From Pseudomonas gingeri (lineage in GTDB: Bacteria; Pseudomonadota; Gammaproteobacteria; Pseudomonadales; Pseudomonadaceae): DNA of 64,000 nt. How positions within the stretch are numbered: position 1 is the first letter of the stretch; the number at the start of each line of letters is the position of its first letter. The notes below the pieces were generated by a model. The model made no database searches and was not told the DNA's origin. It saw only the letters and a list, made by a program, of their open reading frames with translations. The DNA is taken from contig NZ_JACAPR010000006.1 of the NCBI RefSeq assembly GCF_013385635.1, positions 124,001 to 188,000 on the forward strand, written 5' to 3'. Both the position numbers and the translations under genes were made by a program. Of this stretch, positions 38,814 to 48,303 are shown in pieces.

Positions 38814-40160
38814 TCACAGGTTGTACTGTTTGCGTTTGCGGTACAGCGTCGAGGCGTCTATGCCCAGGGTCTTGGCCGCCTGGTCCAGCGTGTCGCTGGT
38901 GGCCAGGACAGCACCGATATGAGCTTTCTCCAGCTCGTCCAGGCTCATCGAGGCACCGATGCGCGGGGCATTGTTGGTCGGTTGCTCGGCCATGCCGAGG
39001 TGGCCGATCTCCACGCGCTCCTGCGGGCAGATGATGCTGGCACGTTCGACCACGTTGCGCAGCTCGCGGATATTGCCCGGCCAGCGGTAGTTGATCAGCG
39101 CTTCGCGGGCTTCGTCGCTGAAGCCGCGGGCGGGCCGTGCATACTCCTTGACGAAGCGCGCGAGGAAACGGTCGGCGAGGGTCAGGATGTCCTCGCTGCG
39201 CTCGCGCAGGGGCGGCAGGTGCAGGGTGATGACGTTCAGCCGGTAGAGCAGGTCTTCGCGGAAGCGCCCGTCGCGCACCATGTCTTCCAGGTTCAGGTTG
39301 GTGGCGGCGAGGATGCGTACATCGGCGCGACGGGTTACCGGGTCGCCGACGCGTTCGTACTCCTTGTCCTGGATGAACCGCAGCAGCTTGGGTTGCAGGG
39401 TCAGCGGGAAATCGCCGATCTCGTCGAGGAACAGCGTCCCGCCGTCGGCCTGGTTGACCCGGCCCAGGGTGCTTTCGCTGGCGCCGGTAAAGGCACCCCG
39501 GCTATGGCCGAACAGTTCGCTTTCCATCAGTTCAGCGGTCAGCGACGGGCAGTTGATGGTGACGCAGGATTTCTTCGCGCGTTTGCTCCAGCCGTGGATG
39601 GCCCGGGCCAGTTCGCCCTTGCCGGTCCCGGACTCGCCGAGAATGAGGATGTTGGCATCGGTGCCGGCGACCTGGCGGGCGGTTTCCAGCACCGCCATCA
39701 TCGACGGGCTGTGGGAGTCGAGGCCGTCCTTGGGTTTGCGCACTTCGCCTTCGAGGGCTTCGAGGCGTGCGGACAGTTGCCGGACCTCCAGTTGCTTGGC
39801 CGTGGCCAGGCGCAGTTGGTCGGGGCTGCAAGGCTTGACCAGATAGTCGGCGGCGCCGGCCTGGATCGCATCGACCGCGGTATCGACGGCAGAGTGGGCC
39901 GTGACGATCACCACCCGCATCCAGGGTGCCTGGATGCGCATCTGCGCCAGCACGTCGAGGCCGTTGTCCTCGCCCAGGCGCAGGTCGAGGAAACACAGGT
40001 CGAACACCTGGCGCTGTAGCAGGGTATCGGCCTGGGCGGCGCTGTTGGCCGTGGCGACGCTGTAGCCTTCATCTTCCAGGCAGTAGCGAAAGGTGCGAAG
40101 GATGGCGGACTCATCATCCACCAGCAGAATGCGGCCTTGGTGTTCCGTGGCTGATTCCAT
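38814..40160 (-). CDS. algB: NtrC-family response regulator AlgB
   Basis: Activator of alginate genes, 448 residues: receiver domain with Asp59 in FLDLRLG, AAA+ domain with Walker A GESGTGKG, GAFTGA intact (so able to contact sigma54), Walker B GGTLFLDEIG, and a Fis-type HTH ending KTLGIDASTLYRKRKQYNL. Next gene is kinB. Divergent from two small genes with a sigma54-like promoter between. Confidence 0.94.
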   Translation of the reverse strand: MESATEHQGRILLVDDESAILRTFRYCLEDEGYSVATANSAAQADTLLQRQVFDLCFLDLRLGEDNGLDVLAQMRIQAPWMRVVIVTAHSAVDTAVDAIQAGAADYLVKPCSPDQLRLATAKQLEVRQLSARLEALEGEVRKPKDGLDSHSPSMMAVLETARQVAGTDANILILGESGTGKGELARAIHGWSKRAKKSCVTINCPSLTAELMESELFGHSRGAFTGASESTLGRVNQADGGTLFLDEIGDFPLTLQPKLLRFIQDKEYERVGDPVTRRADVRILAATNLNLEDMVRDGRFREDLLYRLNVITLHLPPLRERSEDILTLADRFLARFVKEYARPARGFSDEAREALINYRWPGNIRELRNVVERASIICPQERVEIGHLGMAEQPTNNAPRIGASMSLDELEKAHIGAVLATSDTLDQAAKTLGIDASTLYRKRKQYNL

Positions 40161-40601
40161 GTCCCACGCTCCTTAATATGAATGTTCCTGATGGATCCCG
40201 GACGAGTCGGGCAGGTTGCATGATCCCTTCTGATCGAGGCCATGACCCGCAGGGTAACGGTCTCTACCCCTGATTGCTAACCCGCTGATTTAGGGAATTT
40301 TTTAATCTCTTTGCTTCCGACAGCCGCCACCCCAGCTAATTCCGGCGGATTTGTGGCTGATTTGTTCCAGCATTCTAGGCGCTCTTGCATGAACCTATCG
40401 TGCATTTCGCACGACCACAATCCGGGCATCGTGCAGGATGCTGCTCCGTGCTGTTTTGGTGTGTTTATAACATATTGATTTTATTGGTATTTATCTGACA
40501 AAAAAGCTGGCATGCAGGCTGCAATAGTCCTCTTGCCCAAGGTTGAACCGGTCCCTCGCCGCGCCAACCCAGAATAAATACTGTGTCGGAGGAGCTTCAG
40601 G
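40161..40601. other. 441-base regulatory gap between algB and the small divergent genes
   Basis: No gene seen. Contains AT-rich DNA (40440-40500, with TTTATAACATATTGATTTTA), a short dyad CGTGCATTTCGCACG at about 40399, and a sigma54-like promoter at 40508-40523. Unusually long for this window, suggesting complex control. A minus-strand open frame over 40491-41627 shows no protein-like composition. Confidence 0.65.
40508..40523 (+). promoter_or_regulatory. sigma54-type promoter upstream of the 94-residue gene
   Basis: TGGCATG-CAGG-CTGCA matches the TGGCACG-N4-TTGCA consensus with two differences; the invariant GG and GC are 10 bases apart as required. Predicted start about 40534, 68 bases before the ATG at 40602. 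Confidence 0.62.
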
Positions 40602-40886
40602 ATGAATCGCCAACGTGCCGCCCAATTGCGTATTTCGCCACTGCACTTGCAGCAAGGGCTCTTTGCCCTCCTGGCGTTGCTGGTGACGCTGATTGCCGGC
40701 CAGGCGTTCCAGCGCTGGAGCCAGCCGGTGATCGAGGTACAGCGGGTGCCTTTCCAGGTCCCGGTCCAGACCCATTTCAGCGCCGCCGGTCCCGCTTCGG
40801 TCGACCGCGGTGCCTACACCCTGATGCCGGTCGAGCAAGCTGAATCGCCGGCCGATCTGCCACGGCAGGAACGTTGGGTGTTCTAG
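40602..40886 (+). CDS. small inner-membrane-anchored hypothetical protein (PA5482-like)
   Basis: A 94-residue protein with one helix (about 19-36, GLFALLALLVTLIAGQAF) and a short C-terminal tail on one side of the membrane. Strong ribosome site GGAGGAG. No known domain. Its place next to algB matches PA5482 in P. aeruginosa. Possibly sigma54-driven. Confidence 0.78.
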   Translation: MNRQRAAQLRISPLHLQQGLFALLALLVTLIAGQAFQRWSQPVIEVQRVPFQVPVQTHFSAAGPASVDRGAYTLMPVEQAESPADLPRQERWVF

Positions 40887-41141
<255 letters not shown>

Positions 41142-41816
41142 CCGGGTTCGATGAATTGAAAGAGCAGAAGCCCGACACGGGCTTCTACCCCTGCACCGCC
41201 CGAGGACGGCGGTTGCATGACCAGGGGGCCGGGATGTTCTGGTTGTTTCAGGATCGGAGCGACCTACGGGTACAGGGAGTACCTGCGCAAGGGCCGGGTC
41301 AGGCGAAGGCAACAGGCGGCAAACTGCAGGGCGGTCCCTGTGGCTTGCCGCTGTTTCGTCTTTATGTCGTTCTGACATTAAGTGCTGATTAGTATCGGAT
41401 CCAATCCCCCGCGTGACCGTATATCTAGAAAAACCCCGCCGAGGCTCTCTTCCAGAGCCTGAATTTGTAAGACTTTTCCACAAAAACAGCAGGATTTTTA
41501 TCCGCCCGAAAGATAAGAGCAATTGCTCTGGGATGGCCGGTTTACGGTAGGTTGTACGGCAGAAACGTCTTGTTTTCAGTCCGTTGGCCGAACGTATCCT
41601 TGGATGAAAGTCATGCCGATTCGGCATAGGGTAGGCGTTTACGGCATTAGACGTGCCACCCTTGCATCGGAATAGTTGCGCCTTTTTTCGCCTGCCAAAG
41701 AGCCTTCAGGCTCGCTCGCGGTGACCTTCCATGAGGCAGATGCCCGCTCTTTTCGCGTGCCAACAGGTACGGGGGAGACGCTTCTGCCCGAGTCAACTTG
41801 AAGTAAGGGTAATGAC
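41142..41816. other. 675-base intergenic region before gltP with several dyads
   Basis: No credible gene. Perfect dyads: AGAAGCCCG/CGGGCTTCT at 41166-41186 (loop ACA, perhaps the DUF1328 3' end), AGGCTCT/AGAGCCT at 41442-41460, the palindrome AGAGCAATTGCTCT at 41516-41529, the palindrome ATGCCGATTCGGCAT at 41613-41627 and GAGCCTTCAGGCTC at 41700-41713. The last four are candidate operators or leader hairpins for gltP. Confidence 0.6.
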
Positions 41817-43148
41817 ATGAAGAAGGCAAAGCTCAGCCTCGCCTGGCAGATCCTCATCGGTCTGGTATTGGGGATTGCAATCGGCGCGCTGCTCAACCAT
41901 TTCAGTGCCGAAAAGGCCTGGTGGGTCGGTAATGTCCTGCAACCGGCGGGCGACATCTTTATCCGCCTGATCAAGATGATCGTGATCCCGATTGTCATTT
42001 CCTCGCTGGTGGTCGGTATCGCCGGTGTCGGCGATGCGAAGAAGCTGGGACGCATCGGCCTCAAGACCATCATCTACTTCGAGATCGTCACCACCATCGC
42101 CATTGTCGTCGGCCTGCTGCTGGCCAATGTGTTCCATCCGGGCACGGGCATCGACATGAGCACCCTCGGTACCGTGGATATCTCCAAGTACCAGGCGACC
42201 GCCGCCGAAGTGCAGCATGAGCATGCGTTCATCGAAACCATCCTCAACCTGATTCCCTCGAACATCTTTGCCGCCATGGCGCGTGGCGAGATGCTGCCGA
42301 TCATCTTCTTCTCGGTGCTGTTCGGCCTCGGGCTGTCGAGCCTGCAGGCGGAACTGCGCGACCCGCTGGTGAAGATGTTCCAGGGCGTCTCGGAAAGCAT
42401 GTTCAAGGTCACCCACATGATCATGAACTACGCGCCGATCGGTGTGTTCGCCCTGATCGCGGTGACCGTGGCCAACTTCGGTTTCGCCTCGCTGCTGCCC
42501 CTGGCCAAGCTGGTGGTGCTGGTCTACGTGGCGATCATCTTCTTCGCCTTTGTCGTGCTCGGCCTGATTGCCCGCCTGTTCGGCTTCTCGGTGCTCAAGC
42601 TGATGCGCATCTTCAAGGACGAGCTGGTCCTGGCCTACTCCACCGCCAGTTCGGAAACCGTGTTGCCACGGGTGATCGAGAAGATGGAAGCCTACGGTGC
42701 GCCGAAGGCCATCTGCAGCTTCGTGGTCCCGACCGGCTACTCGTTCAACCTCGACGGTTCGACCCTGTACCAGAGCATCGCGGCGATCTTCATTGCCCAG
42801 CTGTACGGTATCGACCTGTCCATCAGCCAGCAATTGCTGCTGGTGCTGACCCTGATGGTTACTTCCAAGGGCATTGCCGGCGTACCGGGCGTGTCCTTCG
42901 TGGTGCTGCTGGCGACCCTGGGCAGCGTGGGCATTCCGCTGGAAGGCCTGGCCTTTATCGCCGGTGTCGACCGTGTGATGGACATGGCGCGTACCGCCTT
43001 GAACGTGATCGGCAACGCCCTGGCGGTACTGGTGATCGCCCGTTGGGAAGGCATGTACGACGACGCCAAGGGCCAGCGCTACTGGAACTCCCTGCCGCAC
43101 TGGCGCAGCAAGGAGCCACTGCCGGCCGGTGAGACCGCCAAGGGCTGA
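41817..43148 (+). CDS. gltP: glutamate/aspartate:proton symporter
   Basis: Dicarboxylate/amino acid:cation symporter (DAACS), 443 residues with eight helices and two re-entrant loops. Carries the serine-rich loop TASSETVLPRVIEKME and the SFNLDGST motif, and the late MARTALNVIGNAL with substrate-binding residues. Ribosome site AAGTAAGGG. The PA5479 gltP position in P. aeruginosa matches. Confidence 0.94.
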   Translation: MKKAKLSLAWQILIGLVLGIAIGALLNHFSAEKAWWVGNVLQPAGDIFIRLIKMIVIPIVISSLVVGIAGVGDAKKLGRIGLKTIIYFEIVTTIAIVVGLLLANVFHPGTGIDMSTLGTVDISKYQATAAEVQHEHAFIETILNLIPSNIFAAMARGEMLPIIFFSVLFGLGLSSLQAELRDPLVKMFQGVSESMFKVTHMIMNYAPIGVFALIAVTVANFGFASLLPLAKLVVLVYVAIIFFAFVVLGLIARLFGFSVLKLMRIFKDELVLAYSTASSETVLPRVIEKMEAYGAPKAICSFVVPTGYSFNLDGSTLYQSIAAIFIAQLYGIDLSISQQLLLVLTLMVTSKGIAGVPGVSFVVLLATLGSVGIPLEGLAFIAGVDRVMDMARTALNVIGNALAVLVIARWEGMYDDAKGQRYWNSLPHWRSKEPLPAGETAKG

Positions 43149-43155
43149 TGACCGG

Positions 43156-43266
43156 GCATTCCCATGCTCCGTGTGGGAGTGCTTCACCGGATGCTCCGCG
43201 TCCAGCTTTCCGGCGGCGACGCAGAGCGTCGAGGGCAGCATTCCCACGCGGAGCGTGGGAACGATC
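43156..43266. repeat. ~110-bp nested-palindrome element
   Basis: Fourth member of the family: CATTCCCATGCTCCGTGTGG at left, inner GATGCTCCGCGTCC/GACGCAGAGCGTC, and CACGCGGAGCGTGGGAACGA-TC at right. Begins eight bases after the gltP stop. Confidence 0.85.
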
Positions 43267-43278
43267 AGCGGTGCCAGA

Positions 43279-43308
43279 CAAACCCCGGATTTTCCGGGGT
43301 TTGTTGTT
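43279..43308 (+). terminator. terminator after gltP
   Basis: AAACCCCGGA-TTT-TCCGGGGTTT with short T/G tail (GTTGTTT). A strong palindrome that can act on both strands, 36 to 60 bases before the next gene's ribosome site. Confidence 0.8.
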
Positions 43309-43355
43309 TGTGGCCCGACCGCTATCATTCGCCGCATCTTCAAGGAGTTCTTTCG

Positions 43356-44585
43356 ATGCTCAATGGCCTCTGGCTCGGCTTCTTCCTGGTGGCAATGGTC
43401 TCGGCCCTGGCGCAATGGCTGGTGGGCGGTAACAGCGGGATCTTCGCCGTCATGGTGGAAAGCATCTTCGCCATGGCCAAGCTGTCGGTCGAGGTGATGG
43501 TCCTGCTGTTCGGCACCCTGACCCTCTGGCTCGGTTTCCTGCGGATCGCCGAAAAGGCCGGGATCGTCGATTGGCTGGCCAAGGCCCTCGGCCCGCTGTT
43601 CAGCCGCCTGATGCCGGAAGTCCCCCGGGGCCACCCGGCCATCGGCCTGATCACCCTCAACTTCGCCGCCAACGGCCTGGGCTTGGACAACGCCGCCACG
43701 CCCATCGGCCTCAAGGCCATGCGCGCCCTGCAGGAACTCAACCCGAGCCAGACCGTGGCGAGCAATGCGCAGATCCTGTTCCTGGTGCTCAACGCCTCGT
43801 CCCTGACCCTGCTGCCGGTGACCATTTTCATGTACCGCGCCCAGCAGGGCGCGCCGGACCCGACCCTGGTGTTCCTGCCGATCCTGCTGGCGACCAGTGC
43901 CTCGACCCTGGTCGGCCTGCTCTCGGTGGCGGTGATGCAGCGCCTGCGCTTGTGGGACCCGGTGGTGCTGGCCTACCTGGTGCCCGGCGCGTTGATCCTC
44001 GGCGGTTTCATGGCGGTGCTGGCCGGCTTGTCGGCGACAGCCCTGGCGGCACTGTCGTCGATCCTCGGCAACCTGACGCTGTTTGGCCTGATCATGCTGT
44101 TCCTGGTGATCGGCGCGTTGCGCAAGGTGAAGGTCTACGAGGCGTTTGTCGAAGGGGCGAAGGAAGGCTTCGACGTCGCCAGGAACCTGCTGCCATACCT
44201 GGTGGCGATGCTTTGCGCGATTGGTGTGCTGCGCGCCTCCGGGGCGCTGGACTTCGGCCTCGACGGCATTCGTCACCTGGTGCAGTGGGCCGGCTGGGAC
44301 ACGCGCTTTGTCGATGCGTTGCCGACGGCGATGGTCAAGCCGTTCTCCGGCAGTGCCGCCCGGGCCATGCTGATCGAGACCATGAAGACCCAGGGCGTGG
44401 ACAGCTTCCCGTCACTGGTGGCGGCGACCATCCAGGGCAGTACCGAAACCACCTTCTATGTACTGGCGGTGTACTTCGGCGCGGTGAATATCCAGCGCGC
44501 CCGCCACGCGGTGGGCTGCGCCCTGCTGGCGGAGCTGGCCGGGGTGCTGGCGGCCATCGGGGTGTGCTACTGGTTCTTCGGCTGA
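43356..44585 (+). CDS. SpmA/SpmB-like nucleoside-recognition (Gate) domain membrane protein
   Basis: 409-residue protein with about ten helices and two Gate-domain halves, each carrying a GLDNAATPIGLKAMRALQ-like or STETTFYVLAVYFG loop: a fusion of spore maturation proteins A and B as found in non-sporulating proteobacteria. Start at 43356 after AAGGAG; longer frames run through the repeat. Substrate unknown; likely transport. Confidence 0.88.
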   Translation: MLNGLWLGFFLVAMVSALAQWLVGGNSGIFAVMVESIFAMAKLSVEVMVLLFGTLTLWLGFLRIAEKAGIVDWLAKALGPLFSRLMPEVPRGHPAIGLITLNFAANGLGLDNAATPIGLKAMRALQELNPSQTVASNAQILFLVLNASSLTLLPVTIFMYRAQQGAPDPTLVFLPILLATSASTLVGLLSVAVMQRLRLWDPVVLAYLVPGALILGGFMAVLAGLSATALAALSSILGNLTLFGLIMLFLVIGALRKVKVYEAFVEGAKEGFDVARNLLPYLVAMLCAIGVLRASGALDFGLDGIRHLVQWAGWDTRFVDALPTAMVKPFSGSAARAMLIETMKTQGVDSFPSLVAATIQGSTETTFYVLAVYFGAVNIQRARHAVGCALLAELAGVLAAIGVCYWFFG

Positions 44586-44628
44586 AACCTGTGTTTGCCT
44601 GTGGTGGTGATGCCAGATTCAGCGCCGC

Positions 44629-44720
44629 CATCGCCGGCAAGCCGGCTCCTACAGGGTTCCGGGCTTGGCGATAGGCGGCGGTGAAACACCGAACTGTGGG
44701 AGCCGGCTTGCCGGCGATGA
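44629..44720. repeat. REPIN: two inverted REPs
   Basis: CATCGCCGGCAAGCCGGCTC at 44629 and CTGTGGGAGCCGGCTTGCCG at 44694 with a ~39-base spacer, between the convergent Gate-domain gene and the ABC auxiliary gene. Ends six bases before the latter's stop codon. Confidence 0.85.
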
Positions 44721-44725
44721 GGCCC

Positions 44726-45358
44726 TCAGCGTTTCGTCGAGCCCTCGCCTTGTTGTACTGCCCAACCGATCACCTGCCCGGTCAGTTTGTCGCCGGCCTG
44801 GCCGAAGCCCGCCACCACGCCGGGCACCTGTTTGTCACTGATCGGCTGGCGCACTTCAAAGCGCCGGCTGGCGAGAATCCGCTGGTCACTGCCGCGCACC
44901 AGCCGCGCATCGAGGCGGATCACCACCTCGGCGTCCTGTCCGCGGTACTCGGTCTGGAACGCCTGCAACTCTCCACCCAGTTCGAAATCCGCCTGCAGGT
45001 TGCTGTCGTCGGTGCTCAGCAGGCGCACCCGGCCGTCGCGCTGGAAGGCGTCGAGAATCCGGTTGCGCAGCAGCACCGGCGCCGGATCGCTCCAGCGCGA
45101 TGCCTTGTAGTGGCTGATCAGGTCGCCCTGGGGCACCACGGCGATATTCGGGTTGTTCAGCGCATCGCTGGCGAGGGGCTTGGCGATCCGCAACGACCAG
45201 CCGACCGGCAGGCTGTTGGGCGCCGGGATGCTGTTTTGCGCCGTCGGCAGTCGGTAGACATCCGCCGGTTCCGCCTGGGGCAGGATCGAGCAGGCGCTGC
45301 CCAGGGCCAGGCCGGTGATCAGGGTCAGTTGGCTCAGGGCGCGACGGGCAAGCCTCAT
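44726..45358 (-). CDS. ABC-type transport auxiliary lipoprotein (PqiC-like)
   Basis: 210-residue outer-membrane lipoprotein: signal ending in ALGSACS (lipidated Cys23), then the ABC_trans_aux domain (VYRLP, NIAVVPQGDLISHYKASRWSDPAPVLLRNRI). Last gene of an MlaE-MlaF-MlaD-PqiC set, overlapping the MlaD gene by four bases. Likely links the transporter to the outer membrane. Confidence 0.9.
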   Translation of the reverse strand: MRLARRALSQLTLITGLALGSACSILPQAEPADVYRLPTAQNSIPAPNSLPVGWSLRIAKPLASDALNNPNIAVVPQGDLISHYKASRWSDPAPVLLRNRILDAFQRDGRVRLLSTDDSNLQADFELGGELQAFQTEYRGQDAEVVIRLDARLVRGSDQRILASRRFEVRQPISDKQVPGVVAGFGQAGDKLTGQVIGWAVQQGEGSTKR

Positions 45359-46293
45359 GGGGTGAATTCCTTGTTCTTGTCACGGCCGAGCAGATAGCCG
45401 CTGGGGTTGGCGTTCAAACGTTGCGAAATGGCCCGCAGGGTACTCAGGGTGTCACGCAGCTCGCGGATCGCCGGGGCCAGTTCATTGAGGCCCTGCAAGC
45501 CGCTGTTGACCGAATCCTGGTTGTTCGCCAGCAGTTTGTTGATGGTTGCGCTGCTCTGTTCCAGCGATTGCATGGCCCGCTCGGCGCTGCCCAGGGCCTG
45601 GGTGCCCTGCTTGTCGAGCAGGTTGTTGGCGTTGCGCATCAGTCGCGAGGTCTGCTCCAGGGTGGCACTCACCTGCTTGCTGACCTGGGTCATCTGTTGC
45701 AGGGTCTGGCGGATGTCGTCGCGTTGGCCGGCGATGGCACCGGTGGTCTGCTGGAGGTTGTCGAGGGTCTTGCTGACGTGCTCGACGTTCTCCCGGGAGA
45801 ACAGCTCATTGGCATTGTGCAGCAGCAGGTTGATGCCGCTCATCAAGTCGTTGCTGTCGTTCAGCAGACGGGAGATGGGCGATGGCGTGGCGATGATCTC
45901 CGGCAGGTTGCCGTCCTTGCCCTTGAGTTCCGCGCTTTGCGGAGTACCGCCGCTGAGCTGGATCAGCGAAGTGCCGGTAATGCCGGTCAGGGCCAGCTTG
46001 GCCCGGGTGTCTTCCTTGATCGGCGTGTCGCCGAGCAGGCGGATGCGCGCGATGACCCGGCGCGGGTCCTTCGGATCGAGGCTCAGTTGCAGCACGTCGC
46101 CGACCTTGATCCCGCTGTATTGCACCGGGCTGCCCTTGGACAGGCCGCTGACCGCCTCGTTGAAGACCACTTCGTAGTCCTTGAATGCCGTGTCGACACT
46201 GGATTTGGCCAGCCACAGGCCGAAGAACAGGGCGCCGAGCACCACCAGTACGCTGAACAGGCCGATCATCACATGATGGGCACGGGTTTCCAT
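45355..46293 (-). CDS. MlaD/MCE domain protein
   Basis: 312 residues: one N-terminal helix (about 8-28), an MCE domain (about 40-125: FNEAVSGLSKGSPVQYSGIKVGDV) and a long helical region (about 150-300) with coiled-coil character (LDNLQQTTGAIAGQRDDIRQTLQQM). The MCE ring forms a lipid channel in the periplasm. Start at 46293 follows GAGGGATGAG. Confidence 0.93.
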   Translation of the reverse strand: METRAHHVMIGLFSVLVVLGALFFGLWLAKSSVDTAFKDYEVVFNEAVSGLSKGSPVQYSGIKVGDVLQLSLDPKDPRRVIARIRLLGDTPIKEDTRAKLALTGITGTSLIQLSGGTPQSAELKGKDGNLPEIIATPSPISRLLNDSNDLMSGINLLLHNANELFSRENVEHVSKTLDNLQQTTGAIAGQRDDIRQTLQQMTQVSKQVSATLEQTSRLMRNANNLLDKQGTQALGSAERAMQSLEQSSATINKLLANNQDSVNSGLQGLNELAPAIRELRDTLSTLRAISQRLNANPSGYLLGRDKNKEFTP

Positions 46294-46294
46294 C

Positions 46295-47098
46295 TCATCC
46301 CTCCTTGAGCGGTGTCGCCGCTTCGAATGCGGCGCGGCCACGGGGGCCATGGAAGTATTCGTGAATCCACGGATCGTCGGTTTCGGCGACCCGCTCGATG
46401 GCGTCCGCTACCAGCACGCGTTTCTGCGCCAGTACCGCCACCCGGTCGGTGATGGTGTAGAGGGTGTCGAGGTCATGGGTGACCAGGAACACGCTCAGGC
46501 CCAGGGCATCGCGCAGAGTCAGGATCAGTTGGTCGAAGGCGGCGGCGCCGATGGGATCGAGGCCGGCGGTGGGTTCGTCGAGAAACAGGATGTCCGGGTC
46601 CAGCGCCAGGGCCCGGGCCAGGGCGGCGCGCTTGATCATGCCGCCGGACAGCGAAGCCGGGTATTTATTGGCGGCGGACAGCGGCAGTCCGGCCAGTGCC
46701 AGTTTCACGCAGGCCAGGTGTTCGGCGTCGGCACGGCTCAGTCCGGCGTGTTCGATCAGCGGCAGGGCGACGTTCTCGGTGACGGTCAGCGAGGAAAACA
46801 GCGCGCCCTTCTGGAACAGCACGCCAAAGCGCCGTTCGACCTGCGAGCGGGCCTGTTCCGAGAGGCTCGGCAGGTCCTGGCCGAACACCCGCACCTCGCC
46901 TTCGCTGGGCCGGCGCAGGCCGATGATGCTGCGCATCAGCACCGACTTGCCGCTGCCGGAACCGCCGACCACGGCGAGGATTTCGCCCTTGTACAGGTCC
47001 AGGTCGAGGTTTTCGTGCACGCTCTGGCTGCCGAAGCGATTGCACAGGCCACGGACCTGGATCACCGCCTCGCTGGGCGGTCGCGCCATGCGGCTCAC
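46295..47098 (-). CDS. MlaF-type ABC transporter ATP-binding protein
   Basis: 267 residues; Walker A GGSGSGKSV, signature LSGGMIKRA and Walker B ILFLDEPTAGLDP. The signature and MlaF-like LSGGM are typical of the phospholipid/solvent-type ABC family. The GTG start overlaps the upstream stop (GTGA); an ATG nine bases on is an alternative. Confidence 0.93.
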   Translation of the reverse strand: MSRMARPPSEAVIQVRGLCNRFGSQSVHENLDLDLYKGEILAVVGGSGSGKSVLMRSIIGLRRPSEGEVRVFGQDLPSLSEQARSQVERRFGVLFQKGALFSSLTVTENVALPLIEHAGLSRADAEHLACVKLALAGLPLSAANKYPASLSGGMIKRAALARALALDPDILFLDEPTAGLDPIGAAAFDQLILTLRDALGLSVFLVTHDLDTLYTITDRVAVLAQKRVLVADAIERVAETDDPWIHEYFHGPRGRAAFEAATPLKEG

Positions 47099-48240
47099 CA
47101 GCCCATCTCCATGAAGAACAGGGCGGCGATGGCATCCAGCACGATCACGATAAAGATCGACTGGACCACGCTGGACGTGGTGTGCGCCCCCACCGATTCG
47201 GCGCTGCCGCTGACCTTGAAACCCTCCAGGCAGCCGACGGCGGCGATCAGAAAGGCAAAGAACGGTGCCTTCACCAGGCCGACGAGGAAGTGCTGGGCGC
47301 CGATATCGGCCTGCAGCAGCGACAGGAACATTGCCGGCGAGATACCCAGCGACAGTGCGCAGACCACGCCGCCGCCGACGATCCCGCAGAGCATGGCGAG
47401 AAAGGTCAGCATCGGCAGTGCGATCAGCAGCGCCAGGACCCGTGGCAGCACCAGCAACTCCACGGGATCAAGGCCGAGGGTGCGAATGGCGTCGATTTCC
47501 TCGTTGGCCTTCATCGAGCCGATCTGCGCGGTAAAGGCGCTGGCGGTGCGCCCGGCCATCAGGATCGCGGTCAGCAGCACGCCGAATTCGCGCAGGAAGG
47601 AGAACGCCACCAGATCCACGGTGAAGATACTGGCGCCGAAGCTTGCCAGTACCGTCGCGCCAAGAAACGCCACCACGGCCCCCACCAGGAAGGTCAGCAG
47701 CGCCACGATGGGCGCGGCGTCGAGGCCGGTCTGCTCGATGTGGGCGACCATCGGTGTGATTCGCCAGCGCGAAGGCCGGAACAGGTTGCGGGCAAGTGTT
47801 TCGAGGATCAGGCCGACGAAACCCAGCAGTTGCAGGGTGTCGTTCCACACCTGGTCGACGGCGCGGCCGATCCTTTCGAGCAACTGCATGCCGGCCGCCT
47901 GTTCCGGTTCCTTGATCGGTTCGCAGAAGTCGGCCAGCGAGCAGTAGACGGTTTGCAGCAGCGCGCGGTCGGCGGCGGACAGGTGTTCGGCATGGTCGGC
48001 CAGTTGCCCGAGGCGTTCGGCACCCAGCAGTTCCACCAGCAGCGAGGCGCCGGCGGTGTCGAGGGCGCCCAGTTGGTCGAGGTCGACGGCCGCGGCGGCG
48101 TCATAGTTGCCGATCAGTCCGGCGGTGCGTTTTTTCAGCGCGGTGTAGTGGGCCAGCGTCCAGTCGCCGCTGATCCGCAGGCGTACGGGCGTGCTCGAGG
48201 TGTCCAGTTGGGCATTGCCGGCCATCGCGCTGATGATCAT
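47095..48240 (-). CDS. MlaE-type permease with N-terminal STAS-like domain
   Basis: ABC permease of the lipid transporter. The first ~115 residues (LRISGDWTLAHYTALKKRT, VDLDQLGALDTAGASLLVELL) form a STAS domain like MlaB, fused to the MlaE core with its GLDAAPIVALLTFLVGAVVAFLGA and EEIDAIRTLGLDPVELLVLPR signatures. This fusion explains why no separate mlaB gene is present. The start is ambiguous (48240, 48225 or a TTG at 48270). Confidence 0.9.
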   Translation of the reverse strand: MIISAMAGNAQLDTSSTPVRLRISGDWTLAHYTALKKRTAGLIGNYDAAAAVDLDQLGALDTAGASLLVELLGAERLGQLADHAEHLSAADRALLQTVYCSLADFCEPIKEPEQAAGMQLLERIGRAVDQVWNDTLQLLGFVGLILETLARNLFRPSRWRITPMVAHIEQTGLDAAPIVALLTFLVGAVVAFLGATVLASFGASIFTVDLVAFSFLREFGVLLTAILMAGRTASAFTAQIGSMKANEEIDAIRTLGLDPVELLVLPRVLALLIALPMLTFLAMLCGIVGGGVVCALSLGISPAMFLSLLQADIGAQHFLVGLVKAPFFAFLIAAVGCLEGFKVSGSAESVGAHTTSSVVQSIFIVIVLDAIAALFFMEMGW

Positions 48241-48303
48241 GAGCTCCGTGCTGGATAGGCGTTTACGCAAAGCACTTTAATAGCACGAGCGGTCGGCGAA
48301 CCA

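Noticed and set aside
41651..41672. Sigma54 promoter before gltP (GTGCCACCCTTGCA)
   Set aside because: The -24 GG is missing and the spacing to GC is wrong.
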